A stretch of DNA of 64,000 nt, taken from the NCBI GenBank assembly GCA_034428935.1, contig DAOUHB010000070.1:21997-85996 (forward strand). The letters are read 5' to 3'. A program made the position numbers and the translations under genes. This stretch comes from JAAYZQ01 sp034428935. GTDB taxonomy: Bacteria > Chloroflexota > Anaerolineae > JAAYZQ01. The notes beneath the pieces are model-generated. The model was not told the DNA's origin. It worked only from the letters and a program-made list of their open reading frames with translations, and did not search any database. Shown in pieces: positions 50,052 through 57,409 of this stretch. Every line of letters begins with the position of its first letter. Position 1 is the first letter of the stretch.

Positions 50052-51286
50052 CGCCCCTCCGGCCTCGAAGGCGGCTCGGGCCACCGGCCTTCCAGGGCAG
50101 CCTCCAGGCACTGTTCCGCGGGCCCAAAACGCACCGACAGGCCGCTGTGAGAGGGCGCGTAAAAGGCCATTTTGGCCGAGTTGGTGGCCATGGAGCGAAA
50201 ACCGAGGCCAGCCACCGGGGCGACGACCATGCAGGTATCGGCCACCACGCGCCCGCCGGCCGTCTCGATGCGGGCCACCAGCCCCGCCTGCTCCGCGACC
50301 TGGCGGGTAGCCCGCGAGGTCGTGATCCACAGGGCCGCCGCCAGCCTCCGGCCGTCCAGATATCCGGCCACGGCCTCGATCTCGGCCAGGGAGGCGTGGG
50401 GGCAGCCCAGGCTGACCAGGTCGATCTGTTCTGCCGGCCCGTTTAGGGCGTCATAGGCGGGGGCCAGGTCGTCGACGGCCAGCTCCCGGTGTCCGGGAGC
50501 CAGGTCCACGCCATCCTTTGCCTCGGGCGTCACGCCCTCCACGTGGTAGAGGGCCACAGCGCCACTGGCTGCCATAGCCGCACCCAGGCTTCGCAGGGCC
50601 AGGCCCTCGTGGCGCACGCCGCGGAGAAGCGGCACCCCATTGCCCACCTCCCGGCCCACGAGGAACCCCAGGGCGCCGAGGTCGGCCTCGGACCGGAGCG
50701 GACAGCGCACGTCCACGACGGCCGTGGCCCGCCGGCCGTCGTCCAGGTGCAGGCCGTAGCGCGCCGTGCGCCCGGTGATGGCCGCCGCCAGGGCGCTGGG
50801 CCCACCCTCGCGGTTGGTGCGGGCGCCCAGGATCGAGTTGGCGTAACTCACCGCCGACGACTCGGCCCAGGCCAGGTGTTGTCCCCGCTCCGGCACCCCG
50901 CCGGTCAAGTACGGGGCGCAGGTGGCGGCCGGCTCCACCCCCAGGGCCACGTAGGCCTCGACCACGGCCACCTGGCGCCGGGCGAATTCCTCGTCAAAGC
51001 CGAGCTCGCGCCAGGCCACCAGGTCCATGCCCGCCGGATTGAGAGTCGCCGGCACCCGCGTCCGGGCGCCCTCGGAGGCCCACTCCTGCAGAAACTGCAG
51101 CCCGGCCTCGCCCAGATTCTTGTAGCTGACGCCCGACACCTGGACGCTGGCGACAGGCACCAGGTCGGCGGCGCCGTAAATACGGCCCAGGGCCACGACG
51201 ATCTCCATGGCCCTCTGCACCCCGGGACCGGCCTCGCCGGCCAGCATGGCCCGCTCTTCGGCCGTCAACTTTGGCTCGGCGCCCAC
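50042..51286 (-). CDS. phosphomevalonate dehydratase, large subunit; aconitase X catalytic domain
   Basis: A 414-residue DUF521/AcnX_L protein starting at GTG 51286, with GGGAGG upstream and 2 nt after the UbiD-type gene stop. The three conserved Cys ligands of the Fe-S cluster are present: Cys123 (ATCAPYL), Cys295 (SLGCPHASL) and Cys352 (ADTCMVV). The substrate signature AWAESSAVSYANSILGARTN (139-158) and EGGPSALAAA match the family. It forms the dehydratase with the small subunit encoded next. Aconitase-X proteins need the Fe-S cluster, and an IscU-type gene is four genes downstream. Function assigned by context. Confidence 0.9.
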   Translation of the reverse strand: MGAEPKLTAEERAMLAGEAGPGVQRAMEIVVALGRIYGAADLVPVASVQVSGVSYKNLGEAGLQFLQEWASEGARTRVPATLNPAGMDLVAWRELGFDEEFARRQVAVVEAYVALGVEPAATCAPYLTGGVPERGQHLAWAESSAVSYANSILGARTNREGGPSALAAAITGRTARYGLHLDDGRRATAVVDVRCPLRSEADLGALGFLVGREVGNGVPLLRGVRHEGLALRSLGAAMAASGAVALYHVEGVTPEAKDGVDLAPGHRELAVDDLAPAYDALNGPAEQIDLVSLGCPHASLAEIEAVAGYLDGRRLAAALWITTSRATRQVAEQAGLVARIETAGGRVVADTCMVVAPVAGLGFRSMATNSAKMAFYAPSHSGLSVRFGPAEQCLEAALEGRWPEPPSRPEGRWS

Positions 51287-51288
51287 GA

Positions 51289-52689
51289 TCAGGACCCTCC
51301 CCCGGCTGCCGGCGGGCCGGCGAGATAAGCCCCCACGTCGATCCCCTCATAGCGCACCTTGCGAAAGCCTGCCCGCTCGGCGGGGTCGAGGGGGAGCCCG
51401 CCGCGGTCGGTCCAGGGGATGGTCGCGTCCAGGCCCATCTTGGCCGTGCGTGCCTTCTGGCCGGGGGCCGCGCCGCCGGGGCGCGCCTTACCAGGGAGGA
51501 CGGCGGAGGGGTCCAGGCTGCTGCTGGGCTGGTCAGGCAGGACGACCAGGTCGCGGTCGGCCTGGAAACGGGTGGCGATGGCCCATTCCACCTCGGCCGG
51601 ATTGTACAGATCCACGTCGTCGTCGACGACCACGACGTGCTTGAGGGAGGTGTGTCCGCGAAAGGCAGCCTCGATGGCCCGCCGCCCGTCGTCGGGGCCT
51701 TCTTTGGCGATCTGGACCACGGCGTGGAGCCAGCTCATACCCCCGGGGGTGATGCTCACGCCGCGGCAGCGGGCCACCTGCGACACGGCCTGAAAGATGG
51801 TCGGCTCACGGGGCAGGCCCATGAGCAGCTTGTGCTCCAGGCCTCCGGGCAGCAGGGCGTGGTAAATCGGATCGTGACGGTGGGTCAGGCAGTCGATCTC
51901 GATGACGGGCTGCTGCCGCACCACGTCCCAGGTCTCGGTGAGGTCGATGAAGGGGCCCTCGTCCGCCATGCGCGGGGTGATGCGCCCTTCGAGGACTGCC
52001 TCGCAGGCGGCCGGCACCCACAGGTCAGAGGTAACACAACGGACCAGGGGTGTGGGCGCCAGGGCCTGGGCGATGGTCATCTCGTCGACGCCCAGGGCGG
52101 GGCTCATGGCCGCGGCCAGGAGTACGTGGATGGGCACGCCCAGGCAGATGGCCAGGGGCAGATCCTGGCCGGCAGCCGCCGCCTTGCGCCAGGCCGTGTC
52201 GGTACCCCGCCCTTCGACGATACGCGCCGTGAAGCTGTGGGGGTCGATCTGCATCAGCCGGTGAAAGCTGGCGTTGGGGCCGCCCTCGGGGTCGCGGACG
52301 ATAGAGATGCCGGCCGTGATATAGGGCCCGCCGTCGCCCTGCAGGTGAGTCAGGATGGGCAGGCGGCCCAGGTCGGGCCGGTCCTCGATCACCTTCTGGC
52401 ACGGTGCCTCGCCAACACGGGGCGGGGGCAGGGGCTGCTCCAGGGCACGGACCAGGCGGGGCACGACACCGGCGACGTCGGTGCCGAGCGCCCAGGCAAA
52501 GCTCTCGCGGGCAGCGCACATGCCCGTCAGAACCCGCCAGCCTGGCCGCCGGGGATCGGCGAACAGGAGGGGCTGGCCTTCCAGGGCGTGGGCCACGCGG
52601 GCCAGCTCCAGGTACGGGTCGACGGCGCGCTCGACGACGGCCAGGCGGCCTGCCTCCGCTGCCCAGGCGACATAATCTCTGACGCTCAT
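51289..52689 (-). CDS. UbiD-family decarboxylase, probable anhydromevalonate phosphate decarboxylase
   Basis: A 466-residue UbiD-type decarboxylase, start ATG 52689 overlapping the UbiX-type gene stop as ATGA. UbiD proteins use prenylated FMN to decarboxylate unsaturated acids. The conserved Arg144 (ASFHRLM) and the acidic segments ACEAVLEG (230-234) and ADEGPFIDLTE (242-252) correspond to the R-E-E catalytic site; HRHDPIYHALLPGG (270-283) is also typical. In archaea this family decarboxylates trans-anhydromevalonate 5-phosphate to isopentenyl phosphate, the step after phosphomevalonate dehydratase. Its place between UbiX and the dehydratase subunits supports that assignment; ubiquinone or phenolic acid substrates are less likely. 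Subfamily not tested. Confidence 0.9.
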   Translation of the reverse strand: MSVRDYVAWAAEAGRLAVVERAVDPYLELARVAHALEGQPLLFADPRRPGWRVLTGMCAARESFAWALGTDVAGVVPRLVRALEQPLPPPRVGEAPCQKVIEDRPDLGRLPILTHLQGDGGPYITAGISIVRDPEGGPNASFHRLMQIDPHSFTARIVEGRGTDTAWRKAAAAGQDLPLAICLGVPIHVLLAAAMSPALGVDEMTIAQALAPTPLVRCVTSDLWVPAACEAVLEGRITPRMADEGPFIDLTETWDVVRQQPVIEIDCLTHRHDPIYHALLPGGLEHKLLMGLPREPTIFQAVSQVARCRGVSITPGGMSWLHAVVQIAKEGPDDGRRAIEAAFRGHTSLKHVVVVDDDVDLYNPAEVEWAIATRFQADRDLVVLPDQPSSSLDPSAVLPGKARPGGAAPGQKARTAKMGLDATIPWTDRGGLPLDPAERAGFRKVRYEGIDVGAYLAGPPAAGGGS

Positions 52690-53240
52690 GCTTCCTCCCC
52701 CCAGCGGCGGTAGAGGGCGTGTTCAAGCCCGAGCACGTCCAACACCTTGCCCACGATGAAATCGGTGACGTCGTCGACGGACCGCGGCTGCGGGTAGTAG
52801 GCTATCATGGGGGGCAGCAGGATGGCGCCCGCCAACCTGGCCAGGCGCATGTTCTCGATGGCCGGCAGCGAAAGGGGGGTTTCGCGGGGCAGGAGGACGA
52901 GGGGCCGGCCCATGCGCAGCATGACGTCGGCGGTGCGCACGATGAGGTCGGAGGCATAGCCGTGGGCTATGGCCGACAGAGTGCGGGTGGAGCAGGGGGC
53001 CACGACCATGGCCTGGGGCGCGCGCGAGGAGCTGGCGATGGGCGCCGCCAGATCGTCGGCGGCCCAGCGGTGTGCGGCGGGCAACTCGACGCCGTCCGGA
53101 AGCTCGTGGGCCATGACCGCCTCGGCGGCGCGAGAGACGAGGAGGTGCACCCGGTGCTCGGCCTGCTCCGAAAGCACCTGAAGCAGGCGCACGCCGATGA
53201 TGACGCCCGAGGCCCCGGTGATGGCTACAACCAGCTCCAT
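52686..53240 (-). CDS. ubiX: UbiX-family flavin prenyltransferase
   Basis: A 184-residue protein, start ATG 53240 after GGAGGATC. It joins a dimethylallyl group from dimethylallyl monophosphate to FMN to make prenyl-FMN for UbiD enzymes. The UbiX flavin motif AITGASGVIIGVRLL (6-20) and the conserved SSSRAPQAMVVAPCSTRTLS and LLPRETPLS segments are present. It is first in the operon, 20 nt after the terminator of rplY. Its substrate, DMAP, is related to the isopentenyl phosphate made by the pathway, so the operon builds its own cofactor precursor. Confidence 0.94.
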   Translation of the reverse strand: MELVVAITGASGVIIGVRLLQVLSEQAEHRVHLLVSRAAEAVMAHELPDGVELPAAHRWAADDLAAPIASSSRAPQAMVVAPCSTRTLSAIAHGYASDLIVRTADVMLRMGRPLVLLPRETPLSLPAIENMRLARLAGAILLPPMIAYYPQPRSVDDVTDFIVGKVLDVLGLEHALYRRWGEEA

Positions 53241-53260
53241 GATCCTCCACCCGAAACAAA

Positions 53261-53294
53261 GGGGATCACGCCGCACTGCCCGGGCGTGATCCCC
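53261..53294 (-). terminator. terminator of rplY
   Basis: Perfect 12-base arms GGGGATCACGCC (53261-53272) and its complement (53283-53294) with a ten-base loop; on the minus strand TTTGTTT follows. The UbiX start codon is only 20 nt further, leaving no room for a promoter between. Confidence 0.85.
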
Positions 53295-53323
53295 CTACGT
53301 GCAAGCCGGCGCGTGGCCTGCCG

Positions 53324-53995
53324 TTATTCCTCTTCTCCGGCCTCTTCCTTTTCCTCTGCCTCTTCCTCTTCCTCGAGCTCTTCCACTTCCTCGGCTTCCA
53401 GCTCGGCGGCTGCCGCTTCCTCTTCCTCAATGGTGGCCCTTGGTGCCACGACGCTGACCACGACTTCCGTCGGATCGGCCAGGATGGTAATGCCGGGTGG
53501 CACGGGAAGGTCGGCAATGGTGACGCTGTCGTTGAGCGTCTCCAGCGACGAGATGTCCACCGGGATCGAGTCCACCAGGTCGGCAGGCAGGCACTCAACC
53601 TCGATGTGGGTCAAGGTGTGAACGAGCACGCCACCGCCGTACTGGACGGCAGGCGCCTCGCCAACGAGCTCCAGGGCCGGCGACGTGCGCACCTTGCGGT
53701 CGAGCTGCACCTGGTAAAAGTCCACGTGGCGCAACCGGCTGGTCAGGATGTCGCGCTGGATGTCGCGGGCCAGCACGACGTGGGGCCGGCGCTCCTTATC
53801 CACGAACAGCTCGATGAGGGCCGTGGAGCCTGCCTGGCGCAGGACGGAATCCAGCTCTCGCTCCTGCACCTGGATCGGCGTTGATTCCTGCTTGGCACCA
53901 AAGAGCACGGCCGGAATCAAGCCTTCGCGGCGCAGATGTTTCACCTGTTTGCCCAGCACGGTTCGCCGGGACGACTGCAACTTCACATGTTCCAT
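53324..53995 (-). CDS. rplY: ribosomal protein bL25, CTC form
   Basis: A 223-residue bL25 of the long CTC type, start ATG 53995. The N-terminal domain that binds 5S rRNA begins HVKLQSSRRTVLGKQVKHLR, with REGLIPAVLFG; the C-terminal TL5 domain follows from about residue 95 (SPALELVGEAPAVQYGGG). A Glu-rich tail (about 195-223) ends the protein, as in other long bL25 forms. It has a consensus-type promoter and is followed by a strong terminator, but the next gene begins too soon to have its own promoter, so ubiX and the mevalonate genes may be expressed by readthrough. Confidence 0.95.
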   Translation of the reverse strand: MEHVKLQSSRRTVLGKQVKHLRREGLIPAVLFGAKQESTPIQVQERELDSVLRQAGSTALIELFVDKERRPHVVLARDIQRDILTSRLRHVDFYQVQLDRKVRTSPALELVGEAPAVQYGGGVLVHTLTHIEVECLPADLVDSIPVDISSLETLNDSVTIADLPVPPGITILADPTEVVVSVVAPRATIEEEEAAAAELEAEEVEELEEEEEAEEKEEAGEEE

Positions 53996-54033
53996 GATCC
54001 ATCTCCCGATCTGTGTAAGACAAAAATCACCCT

Positions 54034-54062
54034 ATTTTAATGCAGAAGGAGGTATTCGTCAA
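54034..54062 (-). promoter_or_regulatory. sigma-70 type promoter of rplY
   Basis: On the minus strand TTGACG (54062-54057), 17-nt spacer, TAAAAT (54039-54034). The start codon is at 53995. Confidence 0.8.
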
Positions 54063-54136
54063 AACAGGGCTTTGCCATAACCGGCGGTTGCGGCTCACCG
54101 CCGCGCCACGGCTCGTATTGTCTCTTGACTTCCACT

Positions 54137-54205
54137 GGGAGCGCCGAGCACCAGTTCGGCAAGTTGCGTGTGGAGGGAAATGCCGAGCAGGCGCTCGGCG
54201 CTCCC
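54137..54205. repeat. inverted repeat in the 400-nt divergent intergenic region
   Basis: Perfect 12-base arms GGGAGCGCCGAG (54137-54148) and its complement (54194-54205), 45 nt apart. The region 53996-54396 has no gene; besides this repeat it contains the two divergent promoters at 54034-54062 and 54252-54280, and nothing else I can identify. Confidence 0.75.
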
Positions 54206-54251
54206 GGCAGGGCCGACTCGGCAGCAGCCGTGGTGCGCGCGCGGCGCCTGC

Positions 54252-54280
54252 TTGCCTCAAGCCTTCAAATGCAGTATAAT
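54252..54280 (+). promoter_or_regulatory. sigma-70 type promoter of the protease/smpB operon
   Basis: TTGCCT (54252-54257), 17-nt spacer, consensus TATAAT (54275-54280). The first start codon is at 54397, leaving a leader of about 110 nt. Confidence 0.8.
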
Positions 54281-54396
54281 GCAAGCTTGTGGAAGCCCAT
54301 CCGTCAAACATCACCTTTCCATAACCGAGGTGCATGCCATGGACGGCGGGAAGGGGGCAGGTCCCTCCCACTTTTGTTGAGGATGAGAACTGGACG

Positions 54397-55593
54397 ATGC
54401 GACTGAACCGAACGACCAGGATTACAATGCTGGCCCTGTTGATCACCGGGCTGGTTATTGGCGCCTTTGGAGCCGGGATCGGTGCCACGTGGCTCCTGTT
54501 GCGCCCGGCTGCTCCGGGGGGGTCGCAGGCAACGTCGTTTGAGCTCTTCTGGGAAGCGTGGCATCTTGTCGAGGACAATTTTTACGGCGACTTGCCCGAC
54601 ATGCACCAGGTTGCCTGGGGTGCCATCCGGGGAGCTCTGAACACCCTGGATGACCCGCATACCACGTTCCTCGAGCCCCAGCCGCGCCAGAGGGAAAAGG
54701 AGCAGCTTAGCGGTCAGTTCGGCGGCATCGGCGCCTACATCAACGAGGACGAGGATGGAATCATCTCCCTCGATCCCATGCCCGACCTGCCTGCCGAGCG
54801 GGCGGGCGTCGTGCAGGGGGACATCCTTCTCAAGGTGGACGACACCGAGATCACACTCGAGATGACCGCTGAGGACGTCGTCAACCTCATCAGGGGTGAG
54901 GTGGGCAGCATCGTCCGCCTGACACTGCGCCGCGAAGGCCAGGCCGCACCCATCGTGCTGGAGGTGCAGCGGCAAGAGATCCCCAGCGCCTCGGTAGAGT
55001 GGCGGATGCTTGAGGAGGCCGAGGGCATGGGCTATGTGCGCATTGCCCTGTTCAGCGGGCGCACGGCCCTGGAGCTGGAGGATGCCATCGGGGATCTGGA
55101 GGATCAAGGGATGACCCGCCTGATCCTCGACCTGCGCGGCAATGGCGGCGGTCTGTTCGACGCCGGCATCGACGTCGCCAGCGAGTTTCTGTCCGATGGC
55201 GTGGTGGTCTACCAGTTGGAAAAGGGTAGTAGGGAACAGGTTTACGAGGTGAGCCGCAAGGCGAGCTTGCCGGATGCCCCCCTGGCCCTGCTGGTGGACG
55301 GCGGCACGGCCAGTGCCTCGGAGATCGTCGCCGGGGCCTTGCAGGATCGCGGCCGGGCCGTCCTGGTGGGCCAGAAGACGTATGGCAAGGGCACCGTCCA
55401 GTCGGTGTATGACCTGAGCGACGGCTCGTCGGTCCACATTACCTATGCCGAATGGCTGACGCCCGAGCGGCGGCGCATCAGCGGCGAAGGGTTGATGCCC
55501 GACCTGGACGTGCCCATCACGGAAAACGACCGCAGCGAGGGACGCGATCCGCAGTTGGAGCGGGCCATCGAGTACCTGGCAGCGCAAGGCTGA
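54397..55593 (+). CDS. C-terminal processing protease (CtpA, S41 family)
   Basis: A 398-residue S41A protease, start ATG 54397; an upstream frame start at 54334 lacks a Shine-Dalgarno. A single N-terminal membrane helix (TMLALLITGLVIGAFGAGIG) anchors it outside. A short helical region is followed by a PDZ domain (about 95-180), then the protease domain with the catalytic Ser in GGTASASEIVAG and Lys in TYGKGTVQSV, 25 residues apart as in E. coli Tsp. Such enzymes cut exported proteins near the C-terminus. The next gene is a paralogue, so the pair arose by duplication. Confidence 0.93.
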   Translation: MRLNRTTRITMLALLITGLVIGAFGAGIGATWLLLRPAAPGGSQATSFELFWEAWHLVEDNFYGDLPDMHQVAWGAIRGALNTLDDPHTTFLEPQPRQREKEQLSGQFGGIGAYINEDEDGIISLDPMPDLPAERAGVVQGDILLKVDDTEITLEMTAEDVVNLIRGEVGSIVRLTLRREGQAAPIVLEVQRQEIPSASVEWRMLEEAEGMGYVRIALFSGRTALELEDAIGDLEDQGMTRLILDLRGNGGGLFDAGIDVASEFLSDGVVVYQLEKGSREQVYEVSRKASLPDAPLALLVDGGTASASEIVAGALQDRGRAVLVGQKTYGKGTVQSVYDLSDGSSVHITYAEWLTPERRRISGEGLMPDLDVPITENDRSEGRDPQLERAIEYLAAQG

Positions 55594-55624
55594 TATGGCA
55601 AAGTACAAGAACGGAGAGAATCGG

Positions 55625-56950
55625 ATGTCTGGTTCAAACGGCTGCAAAATCCTGGTCACGGCCCTCGTCGTGGCTGTCATCATGGGTGGCCTGGGATTTG
55701 TCTCCGGCTTCCTGACGCACACAGTGCTCGTCGCAGACGAAAGGACGGGCGTGGAGGTGCTCCCCACTCCACTGGAGGAGGCCGTGGTGCCGCTGCCCGA
55801 GCCCACCGGCGCGAGCGTGGAGAAAGAGCTGCAACAGCCCGAGCCCACGGCAGAGCCGGAGCCGGCGCCGACCATCGCCATCCCCAACTCCACGGGCACC
55901 GAGTTTGACCTGTTCTGGGAGGCCTGGGACCTTATCCAGCGTGACTATTACGGCGACCTGCCCACCGAAGAAGATCTGGTCTACGGCGCCATTCGCGGGG
56001 CCGTCGAGACCCTGGACGATCCCTTCACTGCCTTTATCGAGCCCGAGGTGGCGGCCATCAACCGCGAAGACGACACCGGCAGTTTTGAGGGCATCGGCGC
56101 CTACGTCAGCATGGAGGACGGCTATCTTCGGATCGTCAGCACCTTCAAGGGCCAGCCTGCCGAGGCGGCGGGCCTGCAGCGCGGCGACATTGTGTTGGAA
56201 GTTGACGATACGCCCATCGAGAACATGAGCGTCTACGAGGCCATCGCCCTCATCCGCGGCCCGTCGGGAACGTCGGTGCGCCTGATGATCCTGCGCGCGG
56301 ACCAGGAACCCTTCGAGGTCGAGATCGTCCGGGCCAGCATCGACATTCCCGTGGTCGAGTACGAGATGCGCCCTGATGGACTGGCCTACGTGAGCCTCAC
56401 CGAATTCAGCTCCGATGCCAGCGCCAGGCTGGAAGCGGCGCTGGAAGAGCTCCTGCAGCAGGACCCCGAGGGACTTATCCTGGACCTGCGGGGCAATCCC
56501 GGGGGCTGGCTGAACGAAGCCGTTCTCACCACCGGGCTCTTTTTGCCCCAGAACTCGCTGGTGCTCATCGAGCGCTTCAAGGACCAGACCGAGCGGCCCT
56601 ACTTTTCGTCCAACAGGCCCGTGTCGACCGACGTTCCGATGGTGGTGCTTGTGGACGGCGGCTCGGCCAGCGCGTCCGAGATCCTGGCCGGCGCCCTGCA
56701 GGATGCGGGCCGGGCCGTGCTCATCGGCGAAACGACCTTTGGCAAGGGTTCTGTGCAGTGGCCCCACGAGCTGTCCAACGGCGCCGAGCTGCGGGTCACC
56801 GTGGCGCGCTGGTTTACGCCCGATGACCGGGCCATCCATGGCGAGGGGCTGGAGCCGGACATCACCGTGGATCTGACGAGCGAGGATCTGGAGGCCGAGC
56901 GGGACCCGCAGTTGGAGCGGGCCGTCGAATATCTTCTGAACGGGCAGTAA
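55625..56950 (+). CDS. second C-terminal processing protease (S41 family)
   Basis: A 441-residue paralogue of the preceding protease. The start is ATG 55625, with GGAGAG at 55613; an ATG at 55595 two bases after the previous stop is possible. One N-terminal membrane helix precedes a Pro/Glu-rich linker (about 45-90), which the first copy lacks, then FDLFWEAWDLIQRDYYGDLP, shared with copy 1, a PDZ domain and the protease domain (GGSASASEILAG with the Ser; TFGKGSVQWP with the Lys). Both copies keep the catalytic dyad, so both are probably active, likely with different substrates. smpB follows 3 nt later. Confidence 0.92.
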   Translation: MSGSNGCKILVTALVVAVIMGGLGFVSGFLTHTVLVADERTGVEVLPTPLEEAVVPLPEPTGASVEKELQQPEPTAEPEPAPTIAIPNSTGTEFDLFWEAWDLIQRDYYGDLPTEEDLVYGAIRGAVETLDDPFTAFIEPEVAAINREDDTGSFEGIGAYVSMEDGYLRIVSTFKGQPAEAAGLQRGDIVLEVDDTPIENMSVYEAIALIRGPSGTSVRLMILRADQEPFEVEIVRASIDIPVVEYEMRPDGLAYVSLTEFSSDASARLEAALEELLQQDPEGLILDLRGNPGGWLNEAVLTTGLFLPQNSLVLIERFKDQTERPYFSSNRPVSTDVPMVVLVDGGSASASEILAGALQDAGRAVLIGETTFGKGSVQWPHELSNGAELRVTVARWFTPDDRAIHGEGLEPDITVDLTSEDLEAERDPQLERAVEYLLNGQ

Positions 56951-56953
56951 AAG

Positions 56954-57409
56954 ATGGCCATCAAGGTCGTTGCCACCAATCGCAAGGCACAACACGAGTA
57001 CCAGTTTCACGACACCTTCGAAGCCGGCATGGTGCTTCTGGGCAGCGAGATCAAATCGGTGCGGGCCGGACGGGTGAGCCTGCAGGAAGGGTACGTGGCT
57101 TTTGAGAACGGCGAGGCCTGGCTGATGAACGTGCACATCGCTCCTTACCACCAGGCCGGCCGGGAGAACCACGAGCCCAAGAGGCGGCGCAAGCTGCTGC
57201 TGCACCGCCGCGAGATCGAACGCCTCCAGGGACGGGTGCAGGAAAAGGGCTTTACCGTGGTGCCCACCCGGCTTTATCTGAAGGACGGCCGCGCCAAGCT
57301 AGAGATCGCCCTGGCGCGCGGCAAGAAGCTGTACGACAAGCGCCAGGCCATCGCCGAGCGCGATTCCAGGCGCCAGGTAGAGCGAGCGCTGAAGGAGGAG
57401 TCTCGTTGA
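56954..57409 (+). CDS. smpB: SsrA-binding protein
   Basis: A 151-residue SmpB, start ATG 56954, 3 nt after the protease gene. The signature is complete: ATNRKAQHEYQ at the start, LLGSEIKSVRAGRVSL, the YVAFENGEAWLMN segment and the basic C-terminal tail with KKLYDKRQAIAERD, which inserts in the ribosome mRNA channel. It carries tmRNA to stalled ribosomes. No ssrA gene was recognised in the window. Co-transcription with two periplasmic-type proteases is notable because tagged proteins are degraded by Tsp-like and Clp proteases. Confidence 0.96.
   Translation: MAIKVVATNRKAQHEYQFHDTFEAGMVLLGSEIKSVRAGRVSLQEGYVAFENGEAWLMNVHIAPYHQAGRENHEPKRRRKLLLHRREIERLQGRVQEKGFTVVPTRLYLKDGRAKLEIALARGKKLYDKRQAIAERDSRRQVERALKEESR

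Noticed and set aside
52686..53240. UbiX and UbiD as ubiquinone biosynthesis genes
   Set aside because: No other ubiquinone gene is near, while the dehydratase and isopentenyl phosphate kinase genes are in the same operon; the archaeal mevalonate role fits better.
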